A DNA stretch of 64,000 nucleotides, taken from Georgenia subflava. Lineage in GTDB: Bacteria; Actinomycetota; Actinomycetes; Actinomycetales; Actinomycetaceae. The stretch spans positions 558,001-622,000 of the forward strand of contig NZ_VUKD01000002.1 of assembly GCF_009193155.1 (NCBI RefSeq). Reading direction: 5' to 3'. A program made the position numbers and the translations under genes. The notes under the pieces were generated by a model. It was not told the origin of the DNA, made no database searches, and saw nothing but the letters and a program-made list of their open reading frames with translations. Below, piece by piece: positions 17,539 to 26,922 of this stretch (its first letter is position 1; every line of letters begins with the position of its first letter).

Positions 17539-20500
17539 CCTCGGCCCATAAGGAGGCGACGTTCGAGACGGAGATGGCCGAGTACCTAGCCCACCAAGGG
17601 TGGCTGTACTCGCCTGATGACACCGGATACGACAAGGTTCGGGCAATCTTCCCCGCAGACATCCGCGGCTGGCTGGAGGACACCCAGCGCGAGACGTTCG
17701 AGAAGGTCGTGCGCCCGGCCGACCCGCCGGCGAAGCAGGGAAAGGACTTCGAGCGGCTGTTGGACACCATCACCGGCGTCCTGGACACCCCGCTGGACAA
17801 CGGTGGGGGCACGTTGGCGGTGCTGCGCACCTCGGTCAAGCACGTCTCGGCGAAGTTCGAGATGTGCCAGGCCAAGCCAGCCGACACGATGAACCCAGCT
17901 ACGCTTGACCGCTACGCCAAGGTTCGCCTGCGCGTGATGCGGCAGGTGCATTACTCCGTCGCGCGCCCGAACCGGTCCATCGACCTGGTGCTGTTCGTCA
18001 ACGGCATCCCGGTCGCCACTATCGAGATCAAGACCGACTTCACCCAGTCCGTCGCCCAGGGCGAGGTGCAGTACGCCCAATCCCGTCAGCCCACGGACCC
18101 GGGCAAGGATCGCAACGAGCCGCTGCTGACCTTCGGCGCCCGTGCGCTGGTCCACTTCGTCCTTACCAACAACGTGGTCTCGATGACGACAAAGCTCGCT
18201 GGCGACAAGACTGTCTTCCTGCCGTTCAATAAGGGCTACCAGGACAAGGCTGGCAATCCGCCGGACCTGACCGGCTCGGACACGGCCTACTTCTGGCGGG
18301 ACATCCTGGATCGGGACACCTGGCTGACCATCGTGACGAAGTACATGATGGTCAAGAAAGAGCGGAAGACCGACCCGGTCACCGGCAAGCCGAAGACCTC
18401 CGTCTCCATCCGCTACCCGCGGTTTCACCAACTCCAGGCCGTCGAGAAGCTGGTCGCGGCCGCCCGCGAGGAGGGCGCCGGGAGCCGGTACCTGATCGAG
18501 CACTCTGCCGGCTCGGGGAAGACCGACACCATCGCCTGGACCGCGCACCGCCTCGCCGCGCTGCACGATGCGGACAACAACAAGGTGTTCGACTCCGTCA
18601 TCGTCGTCACGGATCGCACAGTGCTCGACTACCAGATGGCGCAGGCGATGTTCCAGATCGAGCACAAGCGCTCCCAGGTCGTCTCCGTCGGCGACGAAGA
18701 CAGCCCGCATGCTGCGAAATCGACACAGCTCGTCGAGGCTCTCACTTCACGCACCCCGATCGTGGTGGTGACGATCCAGACGTTCCCCTTCGCGCTGGAA
18801 GCTATCCGCAGGTCCAAGGCGCTGGTGGGCCGCAACTTCGCAGTCATCGCCGATGAGGCGCACTCTTCCCAGACCGGGCAGACCGCCGCCAAGCTCCGTG
18901 ACGTCCTCTCCCCCGAGGAGTTCGACGCCCTGGCAGACGGCGGGGAGGTCGACACCGAGGCGATCCTGGCCGCGGAGATGACCCAGCGGGCCGCGGCGAA
19001 GAACATCTCTTACCTCGCCTTCACCGCCACCCCCAAGGGCAAGACGATGGAGCTCTTCGGCCGGCCTGACGCCCACGGCAAGCCGCAGTCGTTCCACCGG
19101 TACTCCATGAGCCAGGCCATCGACGAGGGCTTCATCCTCGACGTCCTGAAGAACTACACGCCCTACAAGGTCGCCTTCAAGCTCGTCCATGACGGCCAGG
19201 ACTACGACTCCGAGAAGGTCGACAAGTCCCGGGCACTGCAGTCTCTGATGCAGTGGGTGAGGCTGCACCCGTACAACATCAGCCAGAAGGTCAAGATCAT
19301 CGTCGAGCACTACCGAGTCAACATCGCCCACCTGCTCGACGGGCATGCCAAAGCCATGGTCGTGACCTCCTCCCGCAAGGAGGCGGTCCGGTACCAGAAG
19401 GCCCTCGAGGCCTACATCACCGAGAAGGGCTACGGCCTCAAGGCGCTGGTCGCGTTCTCAGGCACTGTCGAAGACCCTGAGACCGCCCCGGAGCCGGTGA
19501 CCGAGACGACCATGAACCCGGGCCTGCGCGGCCGGAAGGTCGCCGACGCGTTCAACGGTCCCGAATACCAGGTGCTCATCGTCGCCAACAAGTATCAGGT
19601 CGGCTTCGACCAGCCCCTCCTGTGCGCGATGTACGTCGACAAGCGACTCTCCGGCGTCATGGCCGTCCAGACCCTCTCCAGGCTAAACCGAACCCACCCC
19701 GGCAAAGACAAGGTCTACGTTCTCGACTTCGTCAACAACCCCGACGAGATCCTCGCTTCGTTCGAGCCGTACTACCGCGGCGCTTCCCTGTTGGAGAGCA
19801 CTGACCCCAATCTTGTCCACCAGGTGGCCACTAAGCTGGACCAGTCCGGGATGTACACCGACGAGGAGATCGAGGCAGCCGCTGTCGCGACCATCGCTCA
19901 GGGCAGCAACGACGCCCTCGCCTCTGCCGTCTCGCCAGCCCGGCACCGCTTCCAAGACGCCTGGCGCGATGCCCAGTTGGACGAGGACACCGAGGAGCTC
20001 GACCGGCTGGAGATGTTCCGTTCGGACCTGAACAGCTACGTCAAGGCGTATGAGTTCCTGTCCCAGATCGTCGATTACGCCGACACCGACCTGGAGAAGC
20101 GCGCGATCTTCTACCGCGCCCTCGCCCAGACCATCCGCGTCGAGGCCCGCTTCGTCGGGGTGGACCTCTCCGCGGTCGTGATGACCCACCACCGCATCTC
20201 CACCGACGGTGCCGCGACCATCGAGCTGGAGAAGTCCGAGACCACCCCGCTGAACCCGCTTACGGCCCTCGGCGGCGGCCAGCTCCGCGAGTCGGACGGC
20301 GCTGGGTGGGAGGAGATCCTCGATCACATCAACACCATCTTCGCCGGCACCGACCTGGCCGAGGAGGACCGCATCGCGGCGATCGAGCATACGCTGCTGA
20401 AGTCCAAGCGCAACGATGACCTCGTGGAGAAGGCCAAGCACAACACCGACTCTGACTTCTACGGCGCCGACGACGAGGTGCTCGGCTCGTTCCTCGACTC

Positions 20501-20639
20501 TGCCCTCGAGGCGCAGAAGAGCTACGGCGAGGCCATGGAGGTGCTGTTCAAGGATGCCAGCCGCGACAGCCTGATGGCGATTCTGAAGCGGATCCAGTAC
20601 CGCCGGTGGCTCACTGACGAGCTCAAGAAGACGGCATGA
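17535..20639 (+). CDS. hsdR: Type I restriction endonuclease/translocase subunit
   Basis: The 1034-residue R subunit cleaves DNA after ATP-driven translocation. The nuclease domain shows Asp150 and Glu164-x-Lys166 (VATIEIKTDF) as the PD-(D/E)XK site. The helicase motor has Walker A HSAGSGKTD (residues 323-331), the DEAH box at 440-443, and motif III in FTATPKGKT. A C-terminal helical region follows for contact with the methylase. The whole hsdM-hsdS-hsdR set is intact with four-base overlaps, so the system should be functional. It protects against unmodified foreign DNA. Confidence 0.97.
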   Translation: MTSAHKEATFETEMAEYLAHQGWLYSPDDTGYDKVRAIFPADIRGWLEDTQRETFEKVVRPADPPAKQGKDFERLLDTITGVLDTPLDNGGGTLAVLRTSVKHVSAKFEMCQAKPADTMNPATLDRYAKVRLRVMRQVHYSVARPNRSIDLVLFVNGIPVATIEIKTDFTQSVAQGEVQYAQSRQPTDPGKDRNEPLLTFGARALVHFVLTNNVVSMTTKLAGDKTVFLPFNKGYQDKAGNPPDLTGSDTAYFWRDILDRDTWLTIVTKYMMVKKERKTDPVTGKPKTSVSIRYPRFHQLQAVEKLVAAAREEGAGSRYLIEHSAGSGKTDTIAWTAHRLAALHDADNNKVFDSVIVVTDRTVLDYQMAQAMFQIEHKRSQVVSVGDEDSPHAAKSTQLVEALTSRTPIVVVTIQTFPFALEAIRRSKALVGRNFAVIADEAHSSQTGQTAAKLRDVLSPEEFDALADGGEVDTEAILAAEMTQRAAAKNISYLAFTATPKGKTMELFGRPDAHGKPQSFHRYSMSQAIDEGFILDVLKNYTPYKVAFKLVHDGQDYDSEKVDKSRALQSLMQWVRLHPYNISQKVKIIVEHYRVNIAHLLDGHAKAMVVTSSRKEAVRYQKALEAYITEKGYGLKALVAFSGTVEDPETAPEPVTETTMNPGLRGRKVADAFNGPEYQVLIVANKYQVGFDQPLLCAMYVDKRLSGVMAVQTLSRLNRTHPGKDKVYVLDFVNNPDEILASFEPYYRGASLLESTDPNLVHQVATKLDQSGMYTDEEIEAAAVATIAQGSNDALASAVSPARHRFQDAWRDAQLDEDTEELDRLEMFRSDLNSYVKAYEFLSQIVDYADTDLEKRAIFYRALAQTIRVEARFVGVDLSAVVMTHHRISTDGAATIELEKSETTPLNPLTALGGGQLRESDGAGWEEILDHINTIFAGTDLAEEDRIAAIEHTLLKSKRNDDLVEKAKHNTDSDFYGADDEVLGSFLDSALEAQKSYGEAMEVLFKDASRDSLMAILKRIQYRRWLTDELKKTA

Positions 20640-21051
20640 CAGAGGCACCCGTGAAAGGACGTACGGCAGTTGCTCGCGCCGCGCGCGACGACGCGAACCT
20701 TGAAAGCAGAGGCTGGATAGAGCTGGACGCCTCCCTGGTGGACTAGATGCTCGAGTGCTCACGGGAGGAGGGCTAGACGCCGATCGTCTTCTTCAACACC
20801 CAGTAGGGCTGCGAGGTCGGTGGAGATGCCATTGGCGACCTCGCCGGCCAGCACGGCTACACATGCGCACTCGACAAGCGAAGGCACGACGCTAGGGCCG
20901 TGCCGTACGGGCCCACGTCCGCGACGCCAAGGCTTTGGAGATTGCGATGTGGCTGTCGCGGCCCGCCGAAGACTAACTGACACCGGCGCGCCCGAGCAGG
21001 TAGCGGCATCCAACAAGGGCGCACAGTGCCGCCCATCTCTACGCTGTTGTC
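20640..21051. other. Stretch between hsdR and the recombinase-like gene
   Basis: About 410 bases. Short open frames on both strands show no family resemblance. No inverted repeat that would mark a transposon end was seen, though an end could lie here given the mobility genes that follow. Confidence 0.4.
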
Positions 21052-21936
21052 ATGCACACGCGATGGGGCTACGTGCGGGTAGACAGCGTTGTTCCGGCTG
21101 AGCCACAGCTCAAGGCTCTCAGAGGGTTAGTCCAAGAGATGTTTGTCGATGACGACGGCGATTGGCCGTCGGGCCGGCACGAATGGCAGAACCTGCTGCG
21201 TCGGGTTCCTCCCGGCAGCACCGTCTATGTCTGGCGTGGTGACCGTCTCGGAGCGACATTCCCGGAGATCGCGACCGCCATACACAGCCTTCGAGAGCGG
21301 GGGGTCTCATTACGGTCGATCGTCGACGAGATCGACCCGTTCGGTGAAGGGCTGGTACGGCTCTCTCAGATGGCAGCTCAGGACCAGGTTGCTCTTGCTC
21401 ATCCGAACGGCGCCATCGGCGCTAACGCCGAGGATGTAGAGTTTCACAAGGCGCAGGCGGTGGCGATGTTGATCGCGCTCAAGGGGTGGCCGGTAGAAAA
21501 GGCGGGCCAGGTGGTGGGATGGCCCCGATCCACCGCTTATCGCAAGTTGCTGGGGTACCACATCTCTTCGCATGCCCTTCATGCCCGCCACAAGCACAGC
21601 ACTGCTCGCCGACGAAGGGTGGTCGGCCCCGCTCGAGACCACGCCCTCGCAACGATCAACCGCGTGGTGACAGCAGTCGAGTCGAGTGCGCCTGGGCTAC
21701 GAGCGACGCTCGCCACCCTCGGACCGTACGCGCGGTTCCCCGCTGACGCTCGCCTGCACGGCGAACGCACTCGACGCTGGGTGCAAGTTGGCGTCCACGG
21801 TCCCTCTCTAGACCTTACGGACGCGCCCATCTACCGGCTTCAAATCTGGGACGAGACCGAAGAGGTCGGGACGCTCCTCACGACGGACGTGGGAGTCCTC
21901 GAGCAGGCAGTCCGCTTCTTCACGAGGTGCAGGTGA
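21052..21936 (+). CDS. Serine-recombinase-like protein lacking the catalytic serine
   Basis: The 294-residue protein aligns by eye with the resolvase catalytic domain over residues 5-110: WGYVRVDS at the start, RHEWQNLLRRV, VYVWRGDRLGA, and LRERGVSLRSI. A helix-turn-helix follows near residues 146-168 (PVEKAGQVVGWPRSTAYRKL), as in resolvases. However, the position of the nucleophilic serine (GYxRVS) is Asp11, and the second arginine of DRLGR is Ala68. So strand cleavage is unlikely and a binding or regulatory role is more plausible. The last 120 residues are an extra domain of unknown kind. It lies 312 bases upstream of the TnsA-like gene on the same strand, where some Tn5053-type elements carry an active resolvase. 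Confidence 0.7.
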   Translation: MHTRWGYVRVDSVVPAEPQLKALRGLVQEMFVDDDGDWPSGRHEWQNLLRRVPPGSTVYVWRGDRLGATFPEIATAIHSLRERGVSLRSIVDEIDPFGEGLVRLSQMAAQDQVALAHPNGAIGANAEDVEFHKAQAVAMLIALKGWPVEKAGQVVGWPRSTAYRKLLGYHISSHALHARHKHSTARRRRVVGPARDHALATINRVVTAVESSAPGLRATLATLGPYARFPADARLHGERTRRWVQVGVHGPSLDLTDAPIYRLQIWDETEEVGTLLTTDVGVLEQAVRFFTRCR

Positions 21937-22248
21937 CCGCGAGTACGGGCCAGCTCGCCGCTGTGCCTAAGTCAAACGGTGTGAAGTGCTGGCTTCAACT
22001 TGCCATCTCATGTTTGGCACCTGTAGTGCGTAGCAGCCCTCGAAGGCACGTGGATTCAGCGACGAGAAACTGCCGCGGTATGGGGATGCGACGTCTCGTG
22101 AGACGCCAAGAGCGGTGTGTTCTCGTGCTATTTGACGCCTTCGTGAGACGGCGGGCGGGACAGTGGGCCGTGCGACGCTGGAGTTCCTGAGCCAACCGTC
22201 GCGAAGAGGCGGTCCATGGGAGGGAGCAGTGATGTTCCATAGACCAAT
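21937..22248. other. Intergenic stretch upstream of the transposition module
   Basis: 312 bases without a gene. It contains a hairpin and a short repeated motif described separately. A promoter for the transposition genes would be expected here. Confidence 0.45.
22092..22150. repeat. Repeated TCGTGAGACG motif with palindrome
   Basis: TCGTGAGACG occurs at 22096-22105 and again at 22141-22150, 45 bases apart. The first copy is the right half of the palindrome CGTCTCGTGAGACG (22092-22105), and the second is preceded by GACGCCT, which gives a weaker dyad. Spaced copies of a short motif upstream of transposition genes could be protein-binding sites, but two copies are too few to claim a transposon end. 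Confidence 0.35.
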
Positions 22249-23175
22249 GTGCATTCACGACCGCGGCTGGTGCCAGCTCCGAGGCGACGGTTCCGGCACC
22301 GTCTTCCCACGGCAGCGGGGCGAGGTGCATTACCTGCCGACGCCCGTCGCGATAAGGGCGCGGTGGTCGGTCGGGAGTACGGTGTGGGTGCCAAGGCCGC
22401 TCGCTTAACGAGCGCAGAATCGCGACTGCCCGCGATCGAGTGGGAGGACTGGGATCGCGGGAAGTTGGGGCCAGTTCCTCTGACCCGCGCAATGGCACGC
22501 GGGTTGCGGCCGGATGCACTCGCGCCAGCGAGGACGCCTAGCGCGGAGTCGTGGAAGATCAACAGGCCGGGGATCGCCTGGTGTGACAGCACCAGGCAGT
22601 TGGTGGAGTGCGAGAGCGGCCTGGAGATGCTGGTCGTCCACCAGCTCGACTTCGAGGGAGGGCTACTCTCGATCGCCACGCAGCCCTTCCGCCTGCACAT
22701 GGCCGTTTCGGCCATAGGGGAGTCATCCGTGGTCCGGCACGTCCCGGACTTCTTTGTCACCATGGCCGACGGCAGTCGAGTGGTGATCGATGTTCACCGG
22801 GTCTACCGGCCGGCGGGAGAGCGATCGCGCGAGGTGTTCGATGCCACCGGAGGCCTATGCGACGCGATCGGATGGAAATACCGCCTCATCACGGAACCCT
22901 CTGGACACTACCGGCAGAACCTGCTCTTCATCTCCGGTTACCGGGCACGCCCACCCCACGCCGAGCAGGTCCTCACCACGGCAGTGACCGTCCTGGCAGC
23001 CGGACCGATGGCGTGGCGGACCCTGGTCGATGCCGTTGCGTTATCGAGCGGCGTACACGCCGCTCTCGTACTGCCCTGCTTCTTCCACGGGATCTTGGTC
23101 AGGATGCTGAAGGTTCCCATGGAGCAACCGTTCAGCGCTGCCATGCCAGTCAGCTCGGCCGAAGGTGCGGTATGA
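22249..23175 (+). CDS. TnsA-like transposase endonuclease subunit
   Basis: This protein matches the TnsA-like family that cuts the 5' strand at Tn7-type transposon ends together with a TnsB-like transposase. The conserved core runs from about residue 100: GIAWCDSTRQLVECESGLEM, ATQPFRL, RHVPDFFV and VVIDVHR. Candidate catalytic residues are Glu122 and Asp167; the Q-x-K seen in E. coli TnsA is replaced by Asp181-Val-His183, a variation I recall in actinobacterial members. The true start is uncertain: the first 60 or so residues of the frame do not look like the family, so translation may begin nearer 22400. The gene leads a four-gene module. Confidence 0.8.
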   Translation: MHSRPRLVPAPRRRFRHRLPTAAGRGALPADARRDKGAVVGREYGVGAKAARLTSAESRLPAIEWEDWDRGKLGPVPLTRAMARGLRPDALAPARTPSAESWKINRPGIAWCDSTRQLVECESGLEMLVVHQLDFEGGLLSIATQPFRLHMAVSAIGESSVVRHVPDFFVTMADGSRVVIDVHRVYRPAGERSREVFDATGGLCDAIGWKYRLITEPSGHYRQNLLFISGYRARPPHAEQVLTTAVTVLAAGPMAWRTLVDAVALSSGVHAALVLPCFFHGILVRMLKVPMEQPFSAAMPVSSAEGAV

Positions 23176-23329
23176 CGTACTCAGCCAGCCCGCCAGTGTC
23201 GTCAGTGGGACAACGGAATGGCGCGTCGTGCGCCTGTAGACCCACCGCGGGTGGCGCTGGGCCTACCGTGCGGTTATCGGTCCCGGCAAGACGGCACCAA
23301 CGTCGCCCCACGGTCCGAGAGAGGCGCCC

Positions 23330-25693
23330 ATGGCTGTGACGGCGAGGCCACGACCACTTGGCCCGAAGCAACTCATTGGGATCGGTACTCGACTCGATTA
23401 CGACGGTCGTGACTGGATCGTTGTGGGCATGGAACAAGCGTTCCTACTGTGCCGCTCAGACGTCAAACTGGCGCGCATCGACCTCAATGAAGTCCTCCTC
23501 CACGCAACCATTCGAGACGGGTCGGCAGACGGCCGCGATGAAGCGTCGTCTGGCCCATCATTTGAACCGTTCACAGTCTCCCCTCACGCAGCAGCACGGA
23601 CGGCAGCGCCGAAGCTCCGCTGTGTGTACCTCCTGCTGACGGGATACCCAGACGGGCTCGCCCGAGAGGACGAAACCCCCGACCCGGAGGTCGGCCCGGG
23701 CACGGGGCGGCCGCTGACTGAACGCGTCTTGACATTGGCCGCCCGCGAGGGGAAAGGGGCATCAAGTATTTTCCGGTGGCTGAAGGAGTTCCGAGAATTG
23801 GGTCCGTCGGGATTGGTTGACCGGCGGTCAGTGCGCATACATCAGCCACTGGGCAATTGCCCCCGCGAGGTTGCTGAAGTGATTTGGCAAGTGCTCGACC
23901 GTGAAACCCAACGTTCTAGACATACGAGCAAGTCACTCGTCAATGAGATAAACGAGACGCTTAATGAACGCTACGGCGACAAAGTCCCGCATGTCAGTGA
24001 GCGTTCGATGATGCGCCACATCAAGACGCTAGATGAAGAGTTCCACCGCCACCTGGCGAAGAAGACCCTGCGGAGCAATCGTTCGCGACCGCCGACCCCG
24101 TTCCACAGTCTGGTGGTCTCGCGACCGTTCGAGGTCGTCGAGATCGACTCGACCCCGTTGGACGTACTTGCGCTCAGCCCGGTAGATGGTTCTCCGATCT
24201 CGGTGTGGTTGACGGTTGCCTTGGACGTATACACACGACTGGTCGTTGCCTGGCGCATCACCACCAAAGATCCCAAGGGCTTGGACGCGGCGCTTCTGCT
24301 CTACGACATGCTGATGCCCAAGCGCTGGCGTCCAGAGTGGGGAGAACAAGCGCGGTGGCGATACGGCATACCAGAATCCCTCGTTCTCGGCGACGCCGCT
24401 AGGGGACCTCTCGCGGGCGTCCCGTTTGGCAGTCCGAGCAGAATCTCCCTCGACAACGGGTCGATCTACGTCTCCGACGTGATGTACGCGGCGTGTGTCC
24501 GCCTGGGTATCGACCTGCATTTCGCACGCAAGGGGAGACCGACCGACAAGCCTCACGTGGAGCGATTCTTCGGCACTGTCAAGACGGGCCTGATCCAGTA
24601 CCTGCCGGGTTACTCCGGTGCCTCTGTTTCCGACCGTGGAACGACGGCCAATGTGGAGGATGAGGCGTACCTGCTACCGGAAGAGATCGGTGATGCCTTT
24701 GCCTGTTGGGTGGCGGTGCAGTACCACAACACTCCCCACAATGGTCTCCCGCTGCGTCCCGGCACATCGCGCGTTCTTACCCCGAATGAGGCATACGACC
24801 GCGCCATCGCTATCACCGGCTTCTATGCCGTGCCAGCCTCGCCCACGCTCGCAATCGAGCTGTTGCCTGGTGCGGCGCGACAAGTGACCAAGCAAGGGGT
24901 CGAGATCTTTGGCTTGCACTACGACTCCGAGCAGCTTGAGCCCTACCGGGAACAGTTGAGCCCTTACCCCGATCACGCCGGTAAGTGGCCGATCAGGTAC
25001 GACCCACGGGACCTCTCCGGACTCTGGTTCTTTGAACCCGACTACCTCGACCCCGCTCACGGCGCATGGACGCGCGTCCCGTGCAAGAGCGGGGCCTGGC
25101 TCCAGCCCTTCGCAGATATCGAACTGGAATGGGTCAAGAAAAGAGTGTCTGATGCCGGCTACAAGTTGCGCCGGTCGGGGACGGAGGCACTCGTCCTGGA
25201 GCAGATGCGCAGCTATCTCCGCCGCATCTCCCGTGGGCAGCCCGAGGACGGACGCGAAGCGAAGGTCGCTGCCATTGGACGCGATCGTGTTCGGCTGGCT
25301 TTCGCCCACCGGGTCGATGTCGAGGGGGCGCTGATGGTCGAGTCGGGGCGAAGGGTCTTCCTAGAGCCGGGCGAGGGCACGGCCAGTGGGAGGCTCGGTC
25401 CCTCCCAGGAACGAGTTGAGGGAGACCGGCCCGCACTCGCCCCCGAAGGTGGATGGGCGCCCGCCACCGCAGACGGGAACGCCGCCGAGCTTGATGCGGG
25501 GCGCCACCAAGAGACTGAATCTGGCACCGGCGAAGGGGGACGGCCGAAGCCCGAGCGCAAGGGGGAAGAAGACGAAGACGGTGCAAACACCTCGGATGAT
25601 GCCGTGTACCGGATGTCCCCTGACGCCTTCTTCGCCGCCGTCCACGAAACCCCTGCGAGCACGTCTCCGATCGGACGGGCGGGCTCGAGGTGA
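23330..25693 (+). CDS. TnsB-like DDE transposase
   Basis: The 787-residue transposase joins the 3' ends of the element to target DNA. After N-terminal DNA-binding helices (GASSIFRWLKEFRELGPSGL is a helix-turn-helix) comes an integrase/rve core with the catalytic triad Asp273 (VVEIDSTP), Asp375 (SLDNGS) and Glu411 (KPHVERFFG); the last two are 35 residues apart, as in DD(35)E enzymes. A Mu-type beta-barrel follows (about 500-600). The long charged tail, rich in glycine, glutamate and proline (residues about 690-760), would suit the TnsC contact known for TnsB. It begins at an ATG at 23330 and overlaps the ATPase gene by GTGA. The gap of 154 bases to the TnsA-like gene is free of genes. Confidence 0.93.
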   Translation: MAVTARPRPLGPKQLIGIGTRLDYDGRDWIVVGMEQAFLLCRSDVKLARIDLNEVLLHATIRDGSADGRDEASSGPSFEPFTVSPHAAARTAAPKLRCVYLLLTGYPDGLAREDETPDPEVGPGTGRPLTERVLTLAAREGKGASSIFRWLKEFRELGPSGLVDRRSVRIHQPLGNCPREVAEVIWQVLDRETQRSRHTSKSLVNEINETLNERYGDKVPHVSERSMMRHIKTLDEEFHRHLAKKTLRSNRSRPPTPFHSLVVSRPFEVVEIDSTPLDVLALSPVDGSPISVWLTVALDVYTRLVVAWRITTKDPKGLDAALLLYDMLMPKRWRPEWGEQARWRYGIPESLVLGDAARGPLAGVPFGSPSRISLDNGSIYVSDVMYAACVRLGIDLHFARKGRPTDKPHVERFFGTVKTGLIQYLPGYSGASVSDRGTTANVEDEAYLLPEEIGDAFACWVAVQYHNTPHNGLPLRPGTSRVLTPNEAYDRAIAITGFYAVPASPTLAIELLPGAARQVTKQGVEIFGLHYDSEQLEPYREQLSPYPDHAGKWPIRYDPRDLSGLWFFEPDYLDPAHGAWTRVPCKSGAWLQPFADIELEWVKKRVSDAGYKLRRSGTEALVLEQMRSYLRRISRGQPEDGREAKVAAIGRDRVRLAFAHRVDVEGALMVESGRRVFLEPGEGTASGRLGPSQERVEGDRPALAPEGGWAPATADGNAAELDAGRHQETESGTGEGGRPKPERKGEEDEDGANTSDDAVYRMSPDAFFAAVHETPASTSPIGRAGSR

Positions 25694-26922
25694 GCGCCTA
25701 CGACCTCGAAAGAATCACAGGGCTTGTGAGTGGCGCCCCGCACCGGCACAGCGCCATGACGAAGTACGGCTGGCGGCAGTACGTGCAAGGACTAAACATT
25801 CAACCGCCCCGGTTTTCGAGGGACCGCTACGAGGCCATGACGGACGACGAGCGCGAGAGGTACGACGGCATGCGCTTCGCCTACACGCACGGGCTCACGA
25901 ACCTGAAGACTCCCCAGCTGCTTAACGCGCACAGGGCCTTGTCCACGTGCTATGCGGAGTTAGCGGGCGCAAGTTCGACCGCCCGCTGCGGGGTCGTCAT
26001 CTCCGGAGAGGCGTTCGTCGGAAAGTCCACAGCGATGATGAGCTGGGGCCGTCGCGTGGAGCTGGCGCTGCGAAAGCAAAGAAGTCTCCCACTACCGGAC
26101 GACCCGGCCGCCGCACCTCCTCGCGTCCCGAGCCACGACGGGGACAGCACCGGAGAGTACCTGCCAGTCGCCTACGCCGCGGTCGGGATATCCGTCGGCG
26201 CCACGGTGCGTAACCTCATACGCTTCTACAACCCCGAACTGCCCAACAAAAGTCGCGGCGATATAGACGCGACCATCGCGCTCGTCTGTAGGTACATCAA
26301 GGACTGCCAAACCGCTGTCGTCCTCGTCGATCAGCTGCACGAGATCAGTCACGCCGTCCGGGGCCCCGCCGAAACGTCCGAAGTGCTCAAGGCTCTCACC
26401 GACCGCTCTCCCAGCACGATGTTCGCGGCCGCAGCGATCGGCATCGACGAACTTAAGATCTTTACCGATGGCTACACCGAGCTGGAGAGAAACCTCGGTC
26501 AGACCGGAGGCCGCTTCAGCTTGCATCAGATGAACACCTACAACATTCACGACGAGGATGGGATGTCGAACTGGCAGGAGTTTCTCCTCACCGTCGACAG
26601 GGATCTGATGCTTATGCGTTCTGCACCTGGCGACCTCCTCAAGCACGCGGACTACATCTTCGACCGCACCGCCGGGGTCACCGGCGCGGTAATGCAACTC
26701 GTCCGCACAGCCGCCGGCATTTCCATCCTGAACCACGATGAGCGCATCACCCAGCGGCTTATGGGCGAGGTCGATCTTTCTTACTTCGCCGAAGTCCAGG
26801 CTGGCCGCACGAACCGAACACGCCCGGAGCGCAGTTCATCACGTGCACCAGCACGCGCGCGGAGCCGGAAGCCACGGGGCGCCAGTCTTCTAGCAACCAA
26901 GCCCGCCAATCCCCGATCATGA
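25690..26922 (+). CDS. TnsC/TniB-like AAA ATPase
   Basis: A 410-residue AAA+ ATPase that in Tn7-type systems links target choice to the transposase. Walker A is GEAFVGKST at residues 106-114 and Walker B is VVLVDQLHE with Asp214. The N-terminal half includes SAMTKYGWRQYVQG-like sequence typical of TniB proteins, and the C-terminal tail is basic and disordered (RPERSSSRAPARARSR), where TnsA- or TnsB-binding segments usually lie. The start GTG overlaps the tnsB-like stop and the end overlaps the TniQ start, so the proteins are made in fixed ratio. Confidence 0.92.
   Translation: MSAYDLERITGLVSGAPHRHSAMTKYGWRQYVQGLNIQPPRFSRDRYEAMTDDERERYDGMRFAYTHGLTNLKTPQLLNAHRALSTCYAELAGASSTARCGVVISGEAFVGKSTAMMSWGRRVELALRKQRSLPLPDDPAAAPPRVPSHDGDSTGEYLPVAYAAVGISVGATVRNLIRFYNPELPNKSRGDIDATIALVCRYIKDCQTAVVLVDQLHEISHAVRGPAETSEVLKALTDRSPSTMFAAAAIGIDELKIFTDGYTELERNLGQTGGRFSLHQMNTYNIHDEDGMSNWQEFLLTVDRDLMLMRSAPGDLLKHADYIFDRTAGVTGAVMQLVRTAAGISILNHDERITQRLMGEVDLSYFAEVQAGRTNRTRPERSSSRAPARARSRKPRGASLLATKPANPRS

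Noticed and set aside
20759-21016. Minus-strand frame between hsdR and the recombinase-like gene
   Set aside because: Contains a short protein-like stretch but no start signal or family match, so it cannot be told from noise.
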